Part shown: positions 33,394 through 43,300 of the stretch, piece by piece
Numbering within the stretch: the first letter of the stretch is position 1
Layout of the letters: the number at the start of each line of letters is the position of its first letter
Assembly: GCA_017428385.1 (NCBI GenBank)
Contig: JAFRQX010000005.1
Coordinates: 1 to 64,000 of the forward strand
Origin: Clostridia bacterium
Lineage (GTDB): Bacteria > Bacillota > Clostridia > Christensenellales > Aristaeellaceae
Direction: 5' to 3'
DNA length: 64,000 bases
Notes under the pieces: model-generated
Told to the model about the DNA's origin: nothing
The model's input: only the letters and a program-made list of their open reading frames with translations
The model's database searches: none
Program-made: the position numbers and the translations under genes

Positions 33394-34860
33394 ATGAAGA
33401 AACTGTTTGCTTTGATGCTGGCACTGGCTATGATGCTGACGGTGGTATGTGCCTTCGCGGAAAATGGTGGAGGAGAAGGCGGCGGAGAAACCGGAGGAGA
33501 GACGACGACCGGTACGAAGACAACCCCGAGCATTACGATTACCACCACTTCAAAAGATTCAGAAGCCGCAGTGGATACGACGGCATATACGTGGTACCGG
33601 ATCCTGGAAGCTGATATCGGATCTGATCCGGAAAGCAACGGTGTCAGCCAGTCCGGCGGTGCGGTATCCTATCATACGGACAGTGCGGCCAAGGCAGAAG
33701 CCCTTGCAAACTGCGGCGTGTTTAAAGTGACGCGTGTCGGCGATTCCGACAGATGGTATGTGGAACTGAAAACGCCGGATACCACCACGGGGGCCGATAT
33801 TGCAGCTGCAATTGCAACGATTGATCTGAGTCTTTTCCCCACAGGAACCTTCAGCCAGACGGCAGTTGCCGGAACCGCTACCAGTGGGGATCTGGCTCCC
33901 GGTTATTACTATGTCAAATCCACGGCCGGTAAAAATGTGGCTGTGCAGACACTGACCGCGGTGGAAATTGAAGAAAAGAACGAGTTCCCGACCGTGGAAA
34001 AAGAAGTCGATGAGAGTGACGAAAATGCCCAGATCGGCGACGAGATCACCTTTACCATTAAAGTAAAGATTCCGTCCACGGCAAATGATGAGATTGTGCT
34101 GACGGATACCATGACCGCTGGACTGAGCTATAAGTCCATTGATTCAGTAAAGATGAACGGGACGGATGTGGCGGCCACCTCTTATACGGCAGCAGCTACG
34201 GAAACCGGGTTTACCCTCACTTTCCCTGCAGCATTTGTTACATCTGCTGCTGAAGGTGCTGACACAAGCACTAAGGTTACGGAAATTGAAATCGTCTGCA
34301 CGGCGGTACTGGACGGAGATGCAGAGACAACGGCTGCGGAAACAAACTCTGTGGTGCTTGACTATGGTGACCATTACACAACGAAGCCCAAGACAGCTGA
34401 AGTCAAGACTTATGACTTTAAGTTTAACAAGGTCGATGGAACTACAGGCGACCCGCTGGCGGGAGCGGAGTTCCAGTTCCTGCTGGACGGAAATCCCATG
34501 AATCTGATTGAAGTGACACCTGGTGAAGTATACCGGATCGCACTGCCGAATGAAGAGGGCAGGACACAGACGATAACAACCATCGGAAAGACTGTACGGA
34601 TCTATGGCCTGGATACCGACGTGCAAGCCTACAGTCTGCAGGAAACAAAGGCGCCTACCGGCGGTTACAACATCCTGAAAGCTCCTGTTGAAGTAAAACC
34701 TAAAGACGGATCTTTCGGAGAAACAGACGTCAAGAACAATGAAGGCTCTGTTCTTCCCAGTACCGGTGGTTCCGGCACCACGATCTTCTATGTGATCGGC
34801 GGACTGCTGATCATCGGCGCGGGTGTGGTGCTGGTGGCCCGCCGCAAGGCACACGAATAA
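33394..34860 (+). CDS. LPSTG-anchored major pilin (SpaA/FimA type)
   Basis: The 488-residue protein has a signal peptide (MKKLFALMLALAMMLTVVCA) and a Gly/Glu/Thr-rich start of the mature chain. An N-terminal beta domain, a middle domain beginning FPTVEKEVDE and a C-terminal SpaA domain follow. The SpaA domain starts FKFNKVDGTTGDPLAGAEF and has the E-box YSLQETKAPTGGYNI. Lys and Glu in these two motifs normally form an isopeptide bond that stabilises pilins. The sorting signal is LPSTGG (residue 454), a hydrophobic helix and RRKAHE. GAGGGG precedes the ATG at 33394 by nine bases; the upstream in-frame Met codons add a non-signal-like lead. It is a one-gene transcript and the likely shaft subunit for the class C sortase downstream. 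Confidence 0.88.
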   Translation: MKKLFALMLALAMMLTVVCAFAENGGGEGGGETGGETTTGTKTTPSITITTTSKDSEAAVDTTAYTWYRILEADIGSDPESNGVSQSGGAVSYHTDSAAKAEALANCGVFKVTRVGDSDRWYVELKTPDTTTGADIAAAIATIDLSLFPTGTFSQTAVAGTATSGDLAPGYYYVKSTAGKNVAVQTLTAVEIEEKNEFPTVEKEVDESDENAQIGDEITFTIKVKIPSTANDEIVLTDTMTAGLSYKSIDSVKMNGTDVAATSYTAAATETGFTLTFPAAFVTSAAEGADTSTKVTEIEIVCTAVLDGDAETTAAETNSVVLDYGDHYTTKPKTAEVKTYDFKFNKVDGTTGDPLAGAEFQFLLDGNPMNLIEVTPGEVYRIALPNEEGRTQTITTIGKTVRIYGLDTDVQAYSLQETKAPTGGYNILKAPVEVKPKDGSFGETDVKNNEGSVLPSTGGSGTTIFYVIGGLLIIGAGVVLVARRKAHE

Positions 34861-34875
34861 TACATATCGATTCGA

Positions 34876-34907
34876 AAGGCCCGAACTCTTCAGAGTTCGG
34901 GCTTTTC
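34876..34907 (+). terminator. Terminator of the pilin gene
   Basis: GCCCGAACTC (34879-34888), loop TTCA, GAGTTCGGGC (34893-34902), then TTTTC. Confidence 0.85.
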
Positions 34908-34910
34908 TCA

Positions 34911-34950
34911 ATGCACAATGTACAATGCATAATGCATAATGATTGAATGA
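34911..34950. repeat. Short tandem repeat (TGCATAATGCA type)
   Basis: ATGCACAATGTACAATGCAT and AATGCATAATGATTGAATG are degenerate 9-base units. It separates the pilin terminator from the cellulase promoter. Confidence 0.55.
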
Positions 34951-34982
34951 CAGAAAAGGGAATATCGTACTAAAAGCTTGTA

Positions 34983-34992
34983 CAAACGTTTG
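34983..34992. promoter_or_regulatory. LacI-type operator palindrome at the cellulase promoter
   Basis: CAAACGTTTG is a perfect palindrome with the AAACGTTT core that LacI-family regulators favour. It ends one base before the -35 box. The same core lies inside the promoter of the GH94 gene at 49757-49764. No regulator gene is in the window. Confidence 0.6.
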
Positions 34993-34993
34993 C

Positions 34994-35022
34994 TTGAAGA
35001 GGATGCGTTCTTTGCGTATAAT
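34994..35022 (+). promoter_or_regulatory. Promoter of the cellulase-sortase pair
   Basis: TTGAAG (34994-34999), 17 bases, TATAAT (35017-35022), just after the CAAACGTTTG palindrome. Confidence 0.65.
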
Positions 35023-35064
35023 AACAGCAGAACGAAAACCTTTACAGGGGAGGAACATACAAGA

Positions 35065-36282
35065 ATGCGGAAGAAGACGATTACGGCCCTGCTGCTGGCA
35101 CTCTGCCTGATGATCAGCGCTGCTGCCGGCCTGGCTGAACCGCCGGTACAGACCGAAGGGATTATCATCCCCGTGGTAGACGATCTGAAAAAGTTTGAGA
35201 TCCCGGACAATGATGCCATGGCGTTCCTGAAGGATATGAAATGCGGATGGAACCTGGGCAATACCTTTGACGCGTTCAACGGGTACAGCCTGCACGCAAA
35301 AGGCACAGCAATGGAAACCAGCTGGGTGGGTGCAAAAACCACGCCGGAACTGATCGGGGCCATCAAGGAAGCGGGCTTCAATACCATCCGGATACCGGTG
35401 AGCTGGCATAACCATGTGGACGAAAACAACATCATCGACGCGGACTGGCTTGCGCGGGTAAAAGAAGTGGCGGGCTGGGCCCTGAACCAGGGGATGTATG
35501 TGATTGTCAACACGCATCATGACAACGATGTAAAATACTACTATCCGGACACTGTACATTATGCCCGTTCCGAAGAGTATCTTTCGGCAATCTGGACACA
35601 GATGGCTGAAGCTTTCAAGGACTGCGATGATCATCTGATCCTGGAATCCCTGAACGAGCCGCGGCTGGTGGGAACCATGTATGAATGGAACTGGAACAAC
35701 AGTGTTTCAGACTGCCGGCTGTCCGCCAAATACATCAACCAGCTGAACCAGAAATTTGTGGACATCGTCCGCGGATCCGGCGGGAACAACGCCACACGCT
35801 ACCTGGCGGTGCCTGCTTACTGCGCTTCCCCCTGGAATGCAGCGGACCAGGCGTTCCAGCTGCCGGAGGATATAGCGGACAACCGGATTATCGTAGCAGC
35901 GCATGCCTATACGCCTTACAATTTTGCCCTGAACCTCCAGAGTAAAGACCGCACGTTTGATATTGAAAAAGACCAGAACAAGAAAGGCGAAATCGCCAGC
36001 TTTATGAATGCCCTGTATAACCGTTTTATCAAGAACGGTATCCCGGTGGTGATGGATGAATTCGGCGCCCTGGATAAGGACGGAAACCTGCAGGACCGGG
36101 TCAACTTTACATCGTATTATGTGGCTTCGGCCAGTGCCCGGGGCATTACATGCGTATGGTGGGACAACCACGGCTTTACGGGCGACGGGGAACGGTTCGG
36201 CCTGATCCGGCGCAATACGCTGAATTGGGTTTATCCGGACATTGCCCTGGCGATCCAGGAAAACTGCCTGTATAACCGGTAA
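35065..36282 (+). CDS. Secreted GH5 endoglucanase (cellulase)
   Basis: The 405-residue enzyme has a signal peptide ending AAAGLAE and a GH5 barrel at about 45-400. Family landmarks are CGWNLGNTFDAF, GFNTIRIPVSWHNHV, the acid/base Glu in ESLNEPR (about E198), HAYTPYNFAL and the nucleophile in VMDEFGA (about E332). All are intact. GH5 members of this type hydrolyse internal beta-1,4-glucan bonds. It lacks a carbohydrate-binding module, dockerin and sorting signal, so it is either free or held non-covalently. The class C sortase gene starts 16 bases after its stop with no terminator between, so the two are co-expressed, which is unusual. Confidence 0.92.
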   Translation: MRKKTITALLLALCLMISAAAGLAEPPVQTEGIIIPVVDDLKKFEIPDNDAMAFLKDMKCGWNLGNTFDAFNGYSLHAKGTAMETSWVGAKTTPELIGAIKEAGFNTIRIPVSWHNHVDENNIIDADWLARVKEVAGWALNQGMYVIVNTHHDNDVKYYYPDTVHYARSEEYLSAIWTQMAEAFKDCDDHLILESLNEPRLVGTMYEWNWNNSVSDCRLSAKYINQLNQKFVDIVRGSGGNNATRYLAVPAYCASPWNAADQAFQLPEDIADNRIIVAAHAYTPYNFALNLQSKDRTFDIEKDQNKKGEIASFMNALYNRFIKNGIPVVMDEFGALDKDGNLQDRVNFTSYYVASASARGITCVWWDNHGFTGDGERFGLIRRNTLNWVYPDIALAIQENCLYNR

Positions 36283-36298
36283 GAAAGAAAACAAAGGT

Positions 36299-37213
36299 AT
36301 GAAAACAAAGGGAAGGCCTCCGCAGGACGGAACCGGAAGGAAGAAAAGTCACCGGGTATCCAATACGATCCTGGTGCTGATTCTGCTTGCCGGCGTGGCC
36401 ATTGCAGGCTATCCTGCTTTCAGTGATTACTGGAACAGTATGCACCAGACCCGCGCTATCCAGGGCTACGCGGAACGCGTTGCTGAGCTGGATAATGAGG
36501 AATACATTGCGGTCTGGGAGTCGGCGCTGGATTACAACCGGAGGCTGGCGGAAGATCCGAATCCCTGGGCGATGACCGACGAAGAAATAGACGACTATGA
36601 GCGTCAGCTTAACGTGGACGGAACAGGGAATATGGGTTTTGTTTCCATTCCACGGATTGACGTAAACCTGCCGGTGTATCACGGAACGAGCGACGCGGTG
36701 CTGCAGACATCTATCGGCCACATTGACGGAACCTCGCTTCCGGCGGGCAGTGTGCATCCGGATGAAGAGGATTACAGCAAGGTGGAGTTCGCCTCCCACA
36801 GCGTGCTGAGCGGTCACCGCGGCCTGCCCAGCGCCAAACTGTTCAGCGACCTGGACGCGATGGAGGTAGGCGACGTGTTCTACCTGAACATCCTGGACCA
36901 GACGCTGACCTACCAGGTGGATAAGATTACGGTTATCCTTCCGGAGGACAGCTCCGAGCTGACGCTGTTTCCCGGCAAGGACTACTGCACGCTGATGACA
37001 TGCACGCCCTATGGCATTAATACACACCGGCTGCTGGTGCGCGGTGTCCGGGTGGAAAATGATAAGAAACTGCTGGATGTACGTGTGACGGCGGACGCCC
37101 TGAAGGTTGAGCCGCTGTATGTGGTTCCGTTTATCGCAGGCCCGGTTTTACTGGTGATGATCCTGTGGGTTATCCTGTTCGCAGGGCGGAAAAAGAAGTC
37201 AAGATATTACTGA
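36299..37213 (+). CDS. Class C (pilus-type) sortase
   Basis: The 304-residue transpeptidase would link LPSTG subunits into a pilus at the outer membrane face. It has an N-terminal helix (about 23-42), a putative lid motif DPNPW, the core IPRIDVNLPVYHGTSD, the catalytic His in HSVLSGHRGL (about H173), the catalytic Cys in TLMTCTPYG (about C235) and Arg in THRLLVRG (about R244). A C-terminal helix (about 276-296) and basic tail complete the class C plan. Its gene is in one transcript with GH5 and precedes the giant adhesin. Likely substrates are the pilin at 33394 and the adhesin at 37379. Confidence 0.92.
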   Translation: MKTKGRPPQDGTGRKKSHRVSNTILVLILLAGVAIAGYPAFSDYWNSMHQTRAIQGYAERVAELDNEEYIAVWESALDYNRRLAEDPNPWAMTDEEIDDYERQLNVDGTGNMGFVSIPRIDVNLPVYHGTSDAVLQTSIGHIDGTSLPAGSVHPDEEDYSKVEFASHSVLSGHRGLPSAKLFSDLDAMEVGDVFYLNILDQTLTYQVDKITVILPEDSSELTLFPGKDYCTLMTCTPYGINTHRLLVRGVRVENDKKLLDVRVTADALKVEPLYVVPFIAGPVLLVMILWVILFAGRKKKSRYY

Positions 37214-37240
37214 ACGAAAAAAACAATACAAATACTCCTG

Positions 37241-37266
37241 AAAGGCCGGAAATATCCGGCCTTTTT
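37241..37266 (+). terminator. Terminator after the sortase gene
   Basis: AAAGGCCGG (37241-37249), loop AAATAT with a little slack, CCGGCCTTTTT (37255-37265). Confidence 0.85.
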
Positions 37267-37277
37267 AGTACAAATTA

Positions 37278-37306
37278 TTGACAAAAACAGGAAATAGATA
37301 CATAAT
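37278..37306 (+). promoter_or_regulatory. Promoter of the giant adhesin gene
   Basis: TTGACA (37278-37283), 17 bases, CATAAT (37301-37306), 72 bases before the start. Confidence 0.7.
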
Positions 37307-37378
37307 AAACATGGCTAACTATGCGATGTAACTAACCTTTCAAAAAGGTTATAGAATATACAGAAGAAGGTTTGTTTC

Positions 37379-40300
37379 ATGAATCGGAAGCGTGTTTTCC
37401 GGCGCACTGGAACAGGGAGGAGAATTTTATCTTTCCTCTTTGCTTTCGTGTGGCTTGTTTACGCTTCCGGCATTGACGCATTCGCGGAGAACAATATCAT
37501 CTATTCTGAACCCGTCACAGCACCGGTCCGTGCGATTAAAACGCCCCAGCCGGAAGAGGCTGAGGTCGAGCCGCTGGAGCTTCCGGAAGCAAATGAAAAC
37601 CCGGAAGAAGGCGGCATTCTGCCGGAAGGGGAAACAGGAGAGAACGGGACAGAACTGAACGAAGAAGAAACCGCGCCGGAAGAAACCGGAGAGCAGCCTG
37701 AAGCTGACGCCGGGGATGAAGGAACAGCGGTTCCGGAGGAAACAGCTGAAGCAGCCGAACCGGCGGGAGAGCAGGAAACGAATCAGCCGGAAAGCGAACC
37801 GGAACAGCAACCGGCCGGTGATATTACAGACGACGAAGCCGAAGCTGAATCTGAACCGGAACGAACCTGGTGTGCCGGAAGCCTGGCAGCGGAAACCGAA
37901 GGGTGTGTTGTACGGATTGATTATCCGGTAGAAGCCCATATCGATGAAAACGCCAGCCTTTCCCTGGAGCCTGCGAAAGGCGCGGAACTGTATACCGCGC
38001 TGAAATCCGCGGCAAAGGTGATCCGGAATGAGGCAAACGATACCTGGAACCAGCAGGTATCGGAAGATGGAAACCGGTTCTATGTGCTGAAGATGACCGA
38101 TCCGGAAGGAAACGAAATCCTGCCGGCAGCCGGCATGAACCTGATCTGTGAACAATCTGAAAGCCCTGAAGGCGTGACTTACTTCCTGGCCGGCGACAAT
38201 GCCCGGATCCTGGAAGCACAGGACGGTACGCTGCTGATCAGCGATTACCGTATGGAACCCTTTGGATACGCGACTGTTGAGCGGATCCAGACAGGAATTG
38301 TCACGCAGGAATTCCAGGCTCCGGATTACCTGGTGACGGCTGCGTACGGCCCGGAAGCCGGATTCCCGTCCGATACGGAGATGAAGGTGCGGGAGATCCG
38401 CCCGGATACGCCGGAATACGCGATATACAGCGGCATGACGGAAGAAACGCTGGGTGAGGAATGGAGCGAAATCACCCTGGAACGTTATTTCGATATTACC
38501 TTTGTCAGCGGCGGAAAAGAAGTGGAACCGCAGGCGGAAGTGGACGTGCAGATCGTTTTCAAGGACGTCATTGAACTGACGGAGGAGCATGACGTCCAGG
38601 CGGTCCATATTGAGAATAACGAAGCCAAGGTGATCGAATCCGAGACGGAGTCCAATGAGGACGCCGCCAAACAGAGCCAGGAACTCATCGATACAGTGTC
38701 CTTCACAGCAGACAGCTTCTCTGTGTACGGCGTCGTGCGGCGCACAAAGATTACGCAGAAAGTGCTGGCAGCAGACGGAAACACCTATGAAATCAGCGTA
38801 ACCTACGGCCAGGACGCATCCATCCCGGCGGACGCTGAACTGGTTGTGACGGAGCTGCTGCCCGGAGACGAGCGGTATGCGGAACATCTGCAGCAGGCTG
38901 TGAGGGCAGCGCTTGAACAGTCCGGGGTGGAAATCCCCGCGGAGGATGAAGGCGTCTATATCCGCGAAGACCAGTACGGCCGGTTTTTCGATATCGAGAT
39001 CCGCTCCGGCGGGCTGAAGATTGAACCCGAAGGCAATGTGACCGTGAAGATCGGCCTGGCGGACGCTCCGGAAGAGCGGAAAGATGAACTGCTGGTGGTT
39101 CACTTTGCGGGATCGGAACCGGATATTCTCGGCACAGAAACAGAGACAGAGGGCACGATTCGCTTTGAGACGGATTCCTTCTCTGTATACGGTGTGATTA
39201 CCATGCCATCCAGCACGCCACAGAACAACCTGGCTGACCTGGACAGCAGAAGGTTCACCATGAGCCACAATAACCTGTATGTGACCAAAACCATTGATGC
39301 GGGTACAACCAACCAGTTCCATAAAACCAGAAACGCGAATGAAGCGACCGTCTGGACATTTGAAGCGACGGGTACCGCAGGCGTCTATAATATCTTTACC
39401 ACCGACGCACAGGGCAACAAACAGTACATGAATCTGAACCGCCGTGACGGCAGCCGCGCTCACGCGGCCCTGAGCAGTACGCCCATGGGATTCAGGGTTA
39501 CCCGTGACAATAACGGCAGATACGAGATTCAAACAGCTGAACCCCAAAGCAACGTTTTGTTCTACCTGAACGAATTCAACGGCGGAACCGGATTTGCCGG
39601 TTGGTATCAGAGAAATACCGCAGACGATCTTTTTGACCTGCAGTTCATTGATCCCGTGATGGAAAACGGCAAGGAATATATGGTCCTTGTGAAGTATGAC
39701 GGGAATTACTACATTGTCAACAACGACGCCAGCCTGACGCGGGTTGATTATGATGCCGTAAACAATAAGGTGGCTGTTGACAATCCGATGCTGTGGACTG
39801 TTGACGGAAACAATCCCAACAAACATATTTATTTCCGGTCGGAAGCATCCGGATATACTTCTGACCAGCTGCCGTCTGACTATTACCGGCGGTACCTGGA
39901 TCCCAGCCAGCCCGGAGCCCTGACAGAGGAAAACAGCGGCAACGTTTCCCTGGATATGCATTACAACCAGGGCTGGCGGGATGATGAGGGCGTGATGAAT
40001 TATCCGGCGACGATCAACCGGGCGAGCCCGGTTGAAAATAACGCCAGGGTGAATTATTACAACCAGCAGGTGTATGAAGGCGATTGGAGCGCCAACAATC
40101 ACCTGGGCGTTGAACTGAACAGCAACGGCGTTCCTGTCCGCCTGGTGGGAGGTCAGTCCGCAGCAAACGGGGTGGAAATCCTTTTCGCAGATCCGACAGA
40201 GGTCAAAGAACCGATCGCGCGGAACCATTCCGTGAACCATATTGATATCTCCATTGCCGGCGAATCCCGGGTTGCCGTACCCCTGGCATACGGTACCTAT

Positions 40301-43300
40301 TACTACCAGGATCCGTCTACCGGAGAAATGATCGAATATAACGTTACAACGAACGTTTCCCTGAACCTCAGCACCAAAGTATCCATCGATCCGGAAGACA
40401 TGAAGCACGCCACGATCAAGGCGTATGACAAGAACAACAACGAACTGGATGACGCGTTCGTTATCACCGGCTATTCCTCCAATGCCCACAACGATGTCAG
40501 TGCCGTACAGGTTCGCGTTGAAGGCCGGTTCAAGGTGGCAACAGTCAATACAGCCTATAACTGGTGGGAAGATACCAACTCCGACCGCATGAAGCGGGAA
40601 CGCCTGAACAACCCGATTACCTATGTTGTATCCGCTATCAAGAACCAGGATTTCAACATGGTGGATCCAGACCGCGGCCAGCTGTATGAAAAAATGGCTG
40701 ACGGCACGTATAAACCGCTGTCCCTGAACATGGACGTGGATATGACGGCCAGCTTTACATACTTTGATACTGCCAACGAATGCCCGCCTGCACACTGGAA
40801 CTATGACCTTTGGCAGAGCGGCGGCATCATTGACGGCAGCGGTATGGACTTTATCCTGGGCGGTGATACGGAAGCGGCCAGCACAAGTGTTGTGGCGCTT
40901 GAAGTGACCAAGCAGATTGTGGATGAAAACGGAGTGATGGTCCATCCCGCGGAAAAGATTATCCACGGCGTGGATATTTACGGAAACACGGCCAAGGATG
41001 CCAACGGACTGGTGGCCAATCCTAACATTGTGGCAGAAGTAAACGTTGACCAGTACGGTACGGATTTTACTCCCTCGGGCTATTCGAAAATACATTCCAA
41101 GAATATCGCTGTCGGGCCGAACGGCATGACGGTTGTATATGACTATGCCATTAAGCCGGGTATGTACTACGTGACGGAAGACAAAGATACCATTGCACCA
41201 TCCTTTGTTGATACAGCCGGGGATACGTGGGAATACAAGGAAACATATATCAAAACGGAATACGTCCGCCGCGGCAACAAGTACGACGACAAGACGGTTT
41301 ATCCGGACCCATACCATTTCAGCAAAAACTACACCATGAGCGATCCGGTGTTTGCCGCTGTTCCTGAAGTGGTCGGCACTTTCAAACGTCTGGACAATGT
41401 GGAGAAGAAGAACGGTATTGTTGAATTCTATATTTATAACGTATACGTCAATACCAGCCATACCACTCTGGAAGTGGAAAAGAAGTGGGCGGAGGGTACC
41501 CCGATTCCGGCGGAAGGCGAGGTTACTTTCGAACTGTATTACGCGAAGCGCCAGAAGACTGATCATGGAGAACCGTTAGCTGCATTGACGCCCTGGCCGG
41601 ATTATGACGAATACCTGCCCGCAACAGGCGATCCGATTTTCGATCCCAAAATCAATACCGTGCTGACCGTGAGTGCCCATGAAGCCGCGCCTGACTGGCT
41701 TGTTACCTTCACGGGAATGCCCAAGACCTGGCGGGACAGCGAGGGCAACGAATGGGAACTGGACTATTACGCCAGGGAAACCGCGGTGACCGTAAACGGC
41801 ATCAATATCAGCAGTCAGTATATCCAGACCATTGTCAAGGAAGACGCCGCACCGGAGGAAGCAGACGTATCAGACGGAAAGGTGACCATTACCAACGCCG
41901 CGGCGAAAACCAACACAACGGTGAAAAAGACCTGGTCTGATGACGCGGCCCATTATAACGAAGAGACTTTAACCCTGAAGCTTGTCCGCTACAGGAAGGA
42001 TGCTCCGCCTGAACCGGAGGACGGCATCCTGAACATTGCGCATATCACCTCCGGCATTCCGGCTTCTCCGCAGCTGCCGGCCGGTTTTAAAGTGTCCTAT
42101 TCCTATACCGGGCCTGTCTCCGCTTCCGGTGTTCCTGCCGGCAATTATGAAGTGCCGCCGGGACAGTATACGGTTACCGCAACCGTGACAGACGGTGCCG
42201 CGCCTTTTGGCTATACCTACAGTTTCACCTCGGATCCGGTTACGGTGAACGTGCCTGAAAACGGCGTTGCAACCGCTGAATTCACAAGCTTCTATTCACA
42301 GAACGCAGGAACGCTCAATGTTTCTCATATTTCCAACGGACTGCCCAATTCTCCGCAGCTGCCGTCAGGATTTGCTGTGACCTATTCCTGCACCGGAAAC
42401 GGAACCACCTTTGATCTGCAGCCGGGAGACAACACGCTTCCCGCCGGCACATATGTTGTGACTGCCAATGTTACAAACGGAGCTCCGCCGTCAGGCTACA
42501 GCTATGCCAGCACGACGGAACCCATGACTGTTACCGTATACTCGAACGGCACAACGAGAACAGAATTTACCAGCTATTACGGCAGGTTTGTGAAGGTTAC
42601 TGCAAAGCATATCCAGCAGAGGGGTGTTTCCTGGAACATCCAGACAGACGTATACGAGAAGCAGTTTGCGGTAGGAACGATCATTGAGATCGCATACTCA
42701 ACCAATAACCTCGATAGTGAGCTTTATATCAACGGCCGGAGGGTGACTACCTTCCGCGGCGAGGGCCGGCATACCTACAGCTATACCCTTCAGCGGGAAG
42801 AGGATCTGCTGATCGAGGCGCTGGATCCCTGGTTCCCGAACGGATTTACGACCAAGATTACCGTTGAGGCAATCGGTGTTTCCGGCTCCGCGGATATCCT
42901 GCCCCGGCAGACAGCCGGTCTCAGCAACATCCGGTACACCGCGTCCGCAGGTTTCACATCCGGCGGAAGGGGACTGCGTGCCGCCGGAGTACCGGAAGGA
43001 TACAATAAGGATACGGACTGGTCGGAAACCATCATCGTGAGCGGATCCGACAACTGGATCAAGGCCGTAGAGGAACTGGATGTCTACGACGAGCACGGAC
43101 AACCGTATTACTACGCGATAGAAGAAGAGAATGTTCCGGAAGGCTATGACGCGGAAGCGGATGTACCGGTGATCGCAACGGACATTGAGAACGCAGAACT
43201 GACGGTGGTCAATACCTATATCAATCCGACAACAGGCAACCTGATTGTTTCCAAGAAGATCAGCGGTAATGCGGCGGATCTGACCAAAGCCTTCAACATC

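Noticed and set aside
37427..41566. 1379-codon open frame antisense to the giant adhesin gene
   Set aside because: It lies wholly opposite a well-supported coding frame with domains and sorting signal. The product has no recognisable domain, and such frames arise from biased codon use.
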